Assembly: GCA_029962745.1 (NCBI GenBank)
Contig: CM057167.1
Coordinates: 23,021,609-23,085,608, forward strand
Direction of reading: 5' to 3'
Source: Echinometra lucunter
Lineage: Eukaryota; Echinodermata; Echinoidea; Camarodonta; Echinometridae
Length of the DNA: 64,000 bases
Under the pieces are notes generated by a model. It searched no databases and had not been told where the DNA came from. It saw nothing but the letters and a program-made list of their open reading frames with translations. The position numbers and the translations under genes were made by a program. Numbering within the stretch: the first letter of the stretch is position 1; every line of letters begins with the position of its first letter. Shown here piece by piece: positions 23,945-35,900 of the stretch.

Positions 23945-26900
23945 TCCACTTTTTTCCTCTTCTCTCTTTCTTGTGACCATCTACTTGTCCTGTGAAATAT
24001 CAAAATATATATTTTGTAGATATTATATAAATAGTGCATGGTCTATCATGCACTATAGTGGATTATTTGCGCAACAAATACTCAATTATCTCGAGTGCAC
24101 TTTTGTTTCAGCGAGGCCAAAGGTGAAATAGACACGCACAAGGAATAGTTTGGTATTTGGAGCTCTTATGGTCCAGTAATGGTGCACCAGTAGAACACAC
24201 ACTATTTGTTACTTTAAATAGACCCTTAGTAAACGTTAGATCTCATCCCCATTCATTTAACATGGGAGTTCTCCGGCCTATGCAAAAACCATAGTTACAA
24301 TGTATAGTGCAATATTAATTTGCATGTGTCTCATGGCGCATATTTTGCATACACTATTTACTATAAGAGATTATTTAAAGTAATTCTGTTCCTTATTTTT
24401 TTTTCATTCCTTTTTATCCTTTTGTTTAATCAGGCAAACAGTTTAGTATTTAAAGAAAAGAAACTGAACATTGGGCAAGCCATAAGAAAGCAGGTAAGAG
24501 CATGTGCTGAGAGTTCTTTGATTGTGCATCGAATTTTTGCATGATTTTCAATTTTTATGCTTATGTCGTAGTATTGCAATTTTTTGGGTGTGTTTTTCAT
24601 AGCTCTTTACCATCATTAGCTGTTCAAGTGATGATTGTTACAGTACATCATCCCACCCCTTAATTCCAATTTGTACCCCGATCCAGTAATTCCATGCAAT
24701 GCTCATGGAATGACAGATTTTATCATGTCAGTCAGGTAATGGATTGCCCAGTCCCACTGCTATACTGAACAGAGGCCACAGATAAGGAAATCATTGTAAT
24801 GCTTCCAAAATTGAAATTAATTTTATCAACACTGTTTAATTTATATGCAACTTGATCTCAAAGTAAAAAAAAAAGAAGGGTTTCAACTTTTTTTTCCTGC
24901 ATTCTAGTTTTTAAATATTGGCAAATGTATTGAGCAAAGCCGTCAAGCCCCAGTTTAAAAAAAAACAGACAAAATGACTCGGGCCTTATTGCTATGGTGC
25001 ATTAAATCAGAAAATAAATGAATAAATGAAAATTTTTAACTTGCATGAATTTTTAATCTTGAAGTATTAAATCGATTTTTGCATTCATGTTGGGCATTGC
25101 AGGTGTGTTTTATATTTCAAAGTTTGTTCATTATCATGAGCTTTGTTCATATTAGATATGTGTGCATAGATGCCAGTTGCAGAATATTGCATTATTTCAG
25201 CTTTTGAGTACGTAGATTTTTGGCAAAATGAGAAATTCAAACGATTTTCAGTGGTTTTCAAGCACTTAATTTCATTATTAAACCCCAGGACCTGGGCACA
25301 GCTCATAAGTTGGTAGGCAGTTTCCCCTTCCCATTATGTATTTTTATGCAAAAATTGAAAAATGCTTGGGAGATGTTGGCATGATTTTTTTACCATGCTG
25401 GGTCGAAGTGCTCTTGTTTAAGGCGGAACTCGTACTCATAATATGAAAATCAATCAAATAATACCCTACATTTTAAAAAAGTCAAGATACCATGAAAAAC
25501 ATAAAGAAAGAACACCATCAATCTGATAAATAACCCACTGGCATCTTTGTATTCAAACTCGTGCTGTAGTTTTATGCTTCCATCATGTAACTATTTGCAG
25601 ATATTTGTTGAGCAGTTTTAATATCTTCAGGTTACTTTGTTTGTTGACAAGGTTTTCCGTGTTTTCATTCATTTTTCAGCCTCTCAAATACCCCAAAGAT
25701 GTTGGTGAGTTATAGCATTTTTTATTGTGCACCATTTTAAGAGCAAAATTTTATTCCTGTTCTGCATGTTCCCCTTGTGTGCTTTGCGAAATGTTACGCC
25801 ACTAGACATTTCATTTTTAGCTCATTATGATGACCATGAAATATCTGTCATTCATATGTATTTTTGAATTTAATAAATCTTAATATTCAATTTCAATGTG
25901 TATCATAGTTTGAAATTGAATGCTGTATAAGCCAATATTTTAGCGTACAGATATTTTAGCGATTTGAGACAAGTTTGACTTATTAGCAAGTTATTATTTT
26001 CACATTTGAATGATGTTTCTGTACTTAACCCTATATAGCCCGGGCTATTTTGAAATTACATAGCCGGGGGGGGGCTTATTTGGCCCCCCCCTCAGATCTC
26101 GGTTGTTGATCGCGCGATTGTGACGAAAATCAGCATGCATGTCACCCACAACGCAGTCTCCAAAATTGTATAGTTAATTATTACAAAATTATTCAAATTT
26201 ATTTTTAATTAATTAATTATGCTAATTTATGTAATTTATGCATAAAATAAGAATTCAGCTGTAAATATGTAAATACAACTCCAAAACTGCTAAATTTTGG
26301 TCTAGACACTCTTTTAAATATTCTTATCAAATGTACATCCAAAAAATGGCAGTATAAAGATTTTTTTCTTATGTATTTTATTGTTTTTTAAATTTCTTGT
26401 GTATTTCTTTGTTTTTCGACTTTTTGTTTTTTATTGTTATTTCGATGGAAATCCTCTGGGAAACTATTCTGATAATAAACAACATGAAATCAATTTTGTT
26501 TAATCAGTAAAGTAAAATTAATGATACATTTATGAATTTTGGCTGGAAACAGAATTTGCATTGGATTAATACATGAAATCATGTTTTTGAGCAATTTTGG
26601 GTCTGACATGCACTTACAAAATGTTGCGTAACTTCGGAACCACATACCCGGGCATCGCGAATTTGGTCTCAAAAGTTGCGCGAGACTTGAAAGAAAAAAG
26701 TCTTGAAACGTCGCAGCGTGAGCTTTTCACATTACAGATATATCGCGATTTGTACATGAAATCATGTTTTTGAGCAATTTTGGGTCTGACATGCAATTAT
26801 AAAATGTTGCGTAACTTCGGAACCACATACATGTACCCGGGCATCGCGAATTTGGTCTCAAAAGTTGTGCGAGACTTGAAAGAAAAAAGTCTTGAAACGT

Positions 26901-29900
26901 CGCTTTTCATGTTACGGATATCTCAAGAAAAATGTCGAGCCCCCACGGGCTAGATAGGGTTAACACGCTGAAATAATGCTTCATTCCTGTATTACAGACC
27001 CAGCTCTTATTCCAAGCGGGATGGTTTTCCATTCACCGAGTGGCGGTTACAGTTACACATACCACAATGGAGTGGCGTACTTCAATCCATCAGACGTACA
27101 AACAGCTACACATGCTCATCCAGTACAGACTTCGATAGCTGCACATCACCATCCTCAACCTGCACAGGTAAGGAAGAAAAATAACAGGAAGAATAGTGAT
27201 GGTTTTGTTTTTCCAAAGTTGCCTGAATGTTTGTCCTGCTTTTTCTGAAGGTATTGCTGATTAATATGCAGGGCTACCTTCTGCTAATAAATCAAAAGCT
27301 ATGGGTTTTTCCAAAGAATACTGATTGAAAGTGAGGGGACTTAGCATCATATGGTATAGGGTTCAAAGTCCTGTCGCGGAACTGCTGGTCAGTGCCAAGA
27401 TGTGAATCTATAACTGTCACCGGTGAAGTTACCCATTCGTGACAGGAATTATTTAAAGCCTAATTTGATCAGCTTTTATTCTTCAAATTGGCAACACCAA
27501 CATTTTTATTTTATTGCTACATTTTTCTTATCCGTCATGTATCTGAAATGAATATAAATTGACAGAAATTATGATGAGAAGTCAAAAAGTTGCCAATTTG
27601 CAGGGGAAAACGGTGATTTTAAACTTTCTATCACATTGCCAATTTAAGGATTTGAATGCTTATTTTCCTTTTAAAAAATTTCAGCATCAAACAACGAATA
27701 TTAACGCAACTAAAATGGGTACAGTTTGTGTAGAATTTTTTGCTCTTTCTGCTCATGTATTTGGTATGATTTTTAGGGCTTTGCATCAAAAGATATTAGG
27801 CCAAACCACAAAATGTGGACCTCTGTCATTAATGGGTTAAAGGAAAATGCAACCCAGACATCCGTGTCCTTCCAATGAATGAGGAAGAACAAGAAGAGTA
27901 AACAGTGAAAGTTTGAGGAAAATTGGACAATCTATTCAAGAGTTATGAACTTTGAAAGTTTAAGTAAATCTTATTATGGCAATCCTTGAATTGGCAACTT
28001 TGCCAGCATCTGTGATGTCATCATGGACAACTCTCCATTCATTTTGTACACAGAATTTAACATTTTCTTTATTTTCAAGAAAAAAATAAAAATTCTTTTG
28101 ATTTATTGTTTGAGTATGACATGGCTATATCAATTCTGCAAGCATTTTGGGAAGAATTGTGTTGATTCCTGACTTAAAATTGTGTACAAATCAATTTTTG
28201 TGAAAACTTATGTACAAAATGAATTGAGAGTTGTCCACAATGACATCACAAATGCTGGCAAAATTGCCAACTGAAGGCTCCCCATAATAGGGATTTACTG
28301 AAACTTTCAAAATTCAAAACTCTTGAACAGATTGTCTGATTTTGCTCAAACTTTCACTGTTTACTCTTCTTGGTCATCTTTATTCATGAAGAGCACACTG
28401 ATGTCTGGGTTGCATTCTCATTTAATGAGTTCCTGTTAGGAAGAACATCAATATGTGACAAACATGCACACATTATGAGATGACTTGATTAGCTGGAAGG
28501 CCTATCATGGTCTAATGGATTAGTTAACAGACTGTGGACCTCATGATAGAAGGTTATAGCCAGGCCCCTAAAGCTCCGCCACTTTGTCCAGATCCATTAG
28601 AAGGCCGACCTAAGCATCCATCAATATCCATGAGAAAAAATGAATAATTCATTTTGTAAGATGATTCCAAGGAGTAGCGTCCGTTTGTGCATGTTTTAAA
28701 ACATCACGCCCATCAGCTAAAAAAATGTGCAATAAGATTGATACGCGCAGTAGATATGAATAATGCAACCGTAACGGGTGCTTAGGTCGGCCTTCAAATG
28801 ATCCGAAAGAGGCGGGGCCTAATACCATTCGCGTAATGATATCCGCGTGTGCCAGGGAAAAAATTAATTTTTTTTTTTCCGGGACTACTTTTTGAGCCCA
28901 CCACCCAAATTTTCTACATTGTATTATAGTTTACATTGGACCCTATGAGAATTTCAGGGGCTCTTTTTTAGTTTTCCAGGGCTCTTTTTGGTGTTTCGGG
29001 GGCGAATTCGCCCCGAGCCCCCGTGTATTTTTTTCCCTGGCGCGTGCTGCTTTTCGTCTAGTAAATTTATTATATGTCTCTTGTTATAGCATAGTCTAGC
29101 CATGGACTTTCTTTAATACAAGTGGTATTAATTGTAACTGCACTCTGTTGCTGCACTTGTTGTTGAGGTGGTTGTTGTTGTTGCTATTGTTCTCTTCTTT
29201 TGGTCTCTCTCTCTTACAGCCCCAGTATGCGCCATACACTGTACCATTCATGCTGCCTCCTCCGAATCCCCATCAGCATTTCATGACAAATCAACAGTAT
29301 GCCATCCAGCAGCCCCAACCAGTCAGACAGGTAGATTTAGCCGATTGTTGTAATTTTGATAATTCCAAGAATCCATGTTATTGAATTGATGTAAGAGTTT
29401 ATGAAAATGGTGATATGGATCCTAATCAAATGATTGGCTGAGATCTATCACGTGACTAGTCTTTAATTTTAACTAACAGCGAAAGTTGCTAATGTCTGGT
29501 ACTTATAACTGGTACTACTGACTGCTGAAAGATTACTTTGCTTCTTTCTGCTTCCCATATTGTGTAAAGTTGTGGCAAATGCCACCATTTCATAAAACAA
29601 ATAACGCACATGACTTGGTCGGGTGTTAGTAAAAAGTATCCACCCTCCGTAACTTTCGAACAGTCGAAAACACCCTCAACTTTGCCTTGTGTGTTTCAGA
29701 CTGTTCCAAAGTTACTGTGGAGTGGGTAATTCTACTAATGCCCTCTGACATGTATTATTTGTATACTATTATGTCAACCAAGGTAGAATATTTAGGTTTT
29801 GTAAGATCTTTCTAGACTTTCCCCTGGTAGAAGGGGATTGATTCCAGTGGAATATTAGTGATTGCTACTTTTTATGCCTCCCCCCACCGTAGGCATTATG

Positions 29901-32900
29901 TTTTCGGGTTGTCCGTCCGTCCGGTTTTCGTTCTCGCGATAACTCAAGAACTGCTTGACGGATCAACTTCAAGCAGTTAAAGTAGGATTTGCACACTGAG
30001 ATTGAGTTTTCCTTTTTTGGAGGTGTGTGGCAGATGTTGATGGCTGTGTTGATGGCTGGGTTGATGGCTGTTTTGATGTTGATGTTGACCCCTCGGCAAG
30101 AGGTGAAGTCATTCCTTGCAGTAGTTGGTATGCTGCACTGTTGTCTTCTATGCTCTATAAGGGTAGAATTACAAAATAAACATAATAAGAAAATGTACAT
30201 TGGAAACACTAGCAAACTCTAATGGCAAGGAGTCTGTGGTACTAGGGTAAATATGAATAGGCTAGTAAGGTTATTGTTCAAAGAGCACACATTTATTATT
30301 TTTATTACACACATCACTATCATACACTCTTTTTATGTACCATAATAAATATAGCAACAACAATTTTATCCCCGGTGGATAGAAATAATTATCCATTGTG
30401 ATCCTGATCATCACCATTTGGATTCTTTAGACTTGGTGCGTTCTAATGTGTGGGCATGTTGATTTATTTTCATTTATACAATGTCTTTTTTTTACCTTGA
30501 CCTCTGATCTTGTGACCTCCAAATCTAATAGGACCATTGCCCTTTCAATATGCATACATGAGCCAAGTATGAAGTTGAACCGTTGTTCATTTATCCCAAG
30601 AACAAGCAAGTTTTATGTATACAATGACCTCTAATAACTTTGTCCTTTGATCTTGAGACCTCAAAATTTAATCAGACCAATGTCCGTCCCGTATGCACAT
30701 ATAAGCCAAGTTCGAAGTTGATCCGTTGCATGGTTCTTGCAAGAACAAGCCATATTCATGCATACAATGACTGATATGACATTTGATGCCATTATGGCAT
30801 AATCTATTTGCACTTTTTTCACTCTCATATGCACAGGAGCCAGGTTTCAAATTGATTGATCAAATGATGCTTACTTCATGGCGACAATGAAAATGGACAG
30901 ACGGATGACCCCAAAACATAATGTGTCGGGCATCCACCATCAGAGTGCCTTGCTTAAAAAAACCCCCATCACACTGAACAAGACTATGCTATCTAACTTA
31001 CTTGAGATGAACTAAAGCCTGCTTCCTCCTCAGGTCCCAGTACACCTTCCTCTGCCTCCTTTGCGATGGCATCCAAGATCATTTCCTGGATAGGGTCCAC
31101 CTTCAGTTCGCCACCTCCTGTATAATAGTAAAGCACAGAAAACTTAGAAGTAAGGCACATTAAAAAAAAAACCCATCAAACTGAACAAGGCTATGCTATC
31201 TAATTAAAGATGAACTAAGGCCTGCTTCCTCCTCAGGTCCCATGCAGTACACCTTCCTTTGCCTCCTTTGCGATGGCATCCAAGATCATTTCCTGGATAG
31301 GGTCCACCTTCAGTTCGCCACCTCCTGTATAACAGTAAAGCACGGTAAACTTAGAAGTAAGGCACATCTCTGAAATATACATGTATAGTACTTGACTACA
31401 TACAATCAACCATTTTTGAGCATGATAGGTCTACTATCAAGTAGAATTCAGTTAAAGGAAAGAAAAAGAGGATTCATTTAGGATACATACTACAAATTGT
31501 GTACCCCTCTCATGAATTACCAGTTTGCTCTCTTGCCGCCTTGTAGCGTAGGGCTAGCATTTTCAAGCTGCTCCACTTTCTTTGGATTTTCCCAGCCGAT
31601 CTGCTGAAACCATGCATCGTGAGGTATTCCGCCCCCCCCCCTCTCCCAAGTCTTCTCTCTTTGTTCTTGTACCTGAAAATAAGTGTAGCACTTTCAGTTA
31701 AGTATTGTGTGGTTTATTCAATTGTAATAAGTTATTTACAAATAATGCACATTTGTAAGTTCAATTTCCAACAATAATACACCAAACTGCAAGAAGAGCC
31801 AAAGGCATTATTGTTTACACAGTGCGTGCTGACATAATACTTAACCACAGAAGTAATGAAAAAAATTATATCCCAGTTGTACCATTGTACTGAAATTCTA
31901 ATTACAATTTTTGGGGAAGCCTTTACTTAAACATGTTACCTTCCTTTCCTTTGAAAAAATGTTGATCACAAGAAGTATAAAAAGTAACAGAAATATATAG
32001 CACATTCATGTTAATTCATTTACGTCTTTACAATGTCTTTTTTGACCTTGACCTGTGACCATTTGACTTGCAAATCTAATGAGACCACTGTCTTTCCATA
32101 TGCATACATGAACCAAGTATAAAGTTGAACCGTCAGAGTTGTTTATTCATCGCAAGAACAAGCAAGTTTCATGTATACAATGATCTCTATGACCATGGAC
32201 CTTGAGACTAAAAAATCTAATCAGATCATTGCCCCTCCCATATGCATACATGAGCTAAAGTTTGAAGTGATCCGTCAAACAATTTTTAAGTTATCACGAG
32301 AATGAAAACAGGACGGACGGACAGACGGACGACCAAAAACATAATGCCTCCGGCACCACCTAGGGTGGGTGGAGGCATAAGAATATTCTCTTTTGACATT
32401 ACTTAAGTATGTTGTAATGATAGCTGTAAGGAGAAGGTACAATGGGTGTTAGTGTTGGAGAACCTTGTTAACAGGAACTGAACGTCACATTTTTAGATTA
32501 ACAGATTGTGAAGGAATCTACATTTCTATTCCTATAAGTTTTCTTTCTAAGGTTAATGTAATTTAAAATCATGGCTGTGTGCAGGGGGTGGGGATGCAGT
32601 TGCAACCAAGAAATTTCCAAAAATAACATTATTTACAAACTTAAACAAAAGTGTGTAAAAAAATCATTCAATTTCAATTCAAAAAATGCAAAAATCCCTC
32701 ATGACCATGTCAGTCGCTTTGTTGCTCCCTTGATTTTGAGTTTCCTCTAAAATCTTCATGCATCTTCCCCCCCCCCCCCCGAAAAAAATACTCTGTACGG
32801 CTCTGTTTAAACTTAGTAGGTATTGATGTTATTTGAAATGAATACTCCTAAAATTGAAATTTTGGTTAGCACTAATAAAATTTCAATTAGAATAATTTTC

Positions 32901-35900
32901 TTTTTATCCACAAATCAGAAACATAAACCACTTCCCCCAATTATTGGAAATGCTTATTTTTATTGTCAAGCATGTTATTAGGAATTGGTTTAAAAAAAAA
33001 AAAATACATTAATGAAAAAAACAGTGATAAGGTTAGAACTTACCATACTCTGGAGTGAGTGAATTAGATAGATTATGATGATGTAGATTTTAAACCTGCA
33101 AAACATATCAAAGAACTTGAAATCAGTGTTGTTGTTTCCAGTAAACTATTTTGAGGAGACAACACCACAAGCTTCCCCTGACCAGCATTTTCCATAGAGT
33201 AGTGCCTAGCTCTCAGAAAATATTACATTTATTTCAACAGAAAACACAGAGGATGCATAGATCTAGTTTTAACTGTGCAGCCTATTACGGTGCTTTTTAA
33301 TAAAAATCAGAAGGACCCCTCTCTAATGTTAGTCATTACATCCGTGATCTAACAGTTCATCTGTTGAAATCTATATTAGATATTAACATAGTCATCAGCC
33401 GGGTCTTACTTTGCCTAACTTCTTTTAAGTTTTAGTTTAGAACTTTAATAATAAATAAATAATAATGTACAGTTTTTATATAGTGTATAACACATTATAT
33501 CTGAATGTCCCTATACGCTTTAAGAGAGCGAAAGAGAAAAGTCATGATTGAAAGATAGGCTACTGAGATTACTTTGTTAGACTAAGATATGTTTTGAACG
33601 ATAGTGTGTTTTAAGTGCAGATTTAAACTTCTCTATTGTGTCAATATTTCTGAGAGAGTGTGGGAGGTTATTCCATAAAACTGATGCAGCATGACCAAAT
33701 AAACGTTCACCATATGTTTTTGTTCGAAAAGAATGTAGAATAAACAAATTCTGTTTCCATGATCGAAGCTGTCTAGCTGGTTTGTATACAGCGAGTAAAT
33801 CATTCAAATATGAAGGAGCTAGTCCATGAAAACATTTAAAAGCTAGTAACAAAATCTTGAACTGGATTTGAAACTGGAATGGTAACCAATGTAGATTACA
33901 TAAGACAGGAGATATTGAATCATGTTTTCCGATGCGAGTGACTATTCAAGCTGCTGAGTTTTGGACGATCTGTAGAGAAGCTGGGGAACATTTTTGAAAG
34001 TGAGGGGGCTGCATGTACAACCCCCAGAAATCACTTCCCGGTGATTGAATAGAGGCCTAGGTGTCTACTCAAAAAAAGTGGAGGGGCTGCAGCCCCCCCC
34101 CCCCCCCCCCCCCCCCAAGACCAAGTTTGTAGTAGACTATAGTGCAGAATCAAAGCAAGATCCATTCCGACTGCTTTCTCCCTCGTGTAAGCATTATTCG
34201 GGTTAGTCAGATGCCGGAACTCCCGGCTAGTGACAACTACCGTTGGGGTTGTACGGCTAAGCAGCAGGAGAGTATCTGAGCAATTATCGCATAATTTGAC
34301 GGTGATATTATCAAGTACTATTATATTAATCATAATTCTAGGATGCGCGTAATAATACTCACGTCTTTTGCGAAAATTTGGAGGTCCTTACAGGCCGTCA
34401 AACTCTCACAGCGATGCACTTCCAGAAGGCTGAGAACAGTTGTTTCGCTTTCACTTTTCTCACATGCACAAACAATTTTCGCGGGCTCAAAATCACAACT
34501 TTTGCCACCGATTACGTCATTACGCTCGTACATGACTATTCAGTCATGTCATGATTATTAAATCGTGTCATAACTTAAAACGTGACATAAATATGTTTAT
34601 GCAACGGAATTTATGTCAATGACATAACTTATGCAAAATTTTATGTCATGATTGAAATTTATGTCATCATGACATAAATCTTTATGCAACAGGGCCCTGA
34701 TCTGGCAATGGCAGAGGCATAAATTTCGACCGCGCGCGGTCGAGGATTCATCTAGTTTTTTTCATCAGAGCTCTTTTCCAGTTTTCCATAGGTTTTTTTT
34801 TTTTTTTTTTTAACTTATTAGAGCTGAATTGTTCACTGTTTGTATATCCCCATGTTATAGGTCATTCAGAATAACAGCTTGCAGTTACATGCACAGTATT
34901 CAAATTATCTATCATATTTGCTAGTTGTAGAATAATGTTGCAGTCCATTTGAATAAGTTTCCCAAGTCCTCCCCCCCCCCCCCTTCCTTCAGATTTCAAA
35001 AGCTTGTGGAGATGATTTGAATCTTTTCTAATCTTTGTTCAGACTGCACCTCAGTACCAGACGCAGTGGAGATGGGTACCTGCTCAGGTAAGTTCATTTT
35101 GACAATTCTCGCATTTCGCAGTCCTTACGCCCTCATTGGGTTCAGTTGCGACAGTCACTCTAGCTTGGTGGGAGAATGGTCAACAACTTTCTGGACAAAT
35201 CAGCACGCTGGCTAGCTAGTGCACGCTGGTGAGACATCACCGGGGGGCACCCCACTAGCTACCACACACAGAGTCCCTGCACGTAATCATCTTGCTTGTA
35301 CTTTATAGACATTGTTACGGAGTCAAATGGCAATGTTGCAGCAGATATACAGAAACTTAACCAAGTGTTAAGATAGGAAGCTTAGAAAGTTGATTAGTAT
35401 GATTCCACTGTGCAATGTGATTATTCACGTCCACGACAGTACAGTGGAAACTCAGTAATAACGAGGTCCTTGGGACCATCAATATTACCTTGTTGTAACA
35501 GGAATCTCGTTATATCAGGGTTAAAAAAAAAAACAATAAGATATAAAGAGCTGGGACCAGAATATTACCTTGTTATATCAGGAATATTGTTATATCAGAT
35601 CTCTTTATACCGAGTTTCCAATGTACCATCAACATATTGCACTGGTCGCCATTTTGGCTCCTATTCTAAGTGTTTACAGACTTTTATTCCCTAGAATCGC
35701 TAGTTCAACCATCTTATCCTCCTCCTTCCCTGTGCTTGGGATCCCTCATTTATCTAAACATTTTTTTTTTTTTTTTCAATTGGTCCACACTCACTCGTGG
35801 TGTTATGGTATCTTGGAAATAGTTGTCGACCTGTGAATGGGAAAATAGGCCGCTTATGGTACGGACGTTGGTGGCATGTGCATTGTGAAACACAAGAATT

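Larger units (their letters stand above)
31002..33095 (-). pseudogene. Myb/SANT-like DNA-binding protein gene (decayed), in boule intron 8
   Basis: Minus-strand exons: 33095-33044 (ends with ATG directly before donor GTAAGT), 31672-31521 (acceptor TTATTTTCAG, donor GTAATT) and 31117-31002 (acceptor ATTATACAG, donor GTAAGT). They encode REKTWER, then HGFSRSAGKIQRKWSSLK, then YKAAREQTGGGELKVDP and IQEMILDAIAKEAEEGV. This matches the second half of the Myb/SANT-like domain (Myb_DNA-bind_5 type) with its usual TGGG after the last helix, as in Harbinger-associated and NAIF1-like DNA-binding proteins. The first helix is not encoded in these exons. A run of ten G (31632-31641) shifts the frame by one base between TWER and HGFSRS, so the gene as read is broken. 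No exon downstream of 31002 was found. A domesticated or transposon-derived DNA-binding gene is the likeliest origin. Confidence 0.6.

Noticed and set aside
23723..24131. Open frames reading poly-Met or Ile-Ser-Leu repeats
   Set aside because: Translation of (CAT)n/(CT)n simple repeats.
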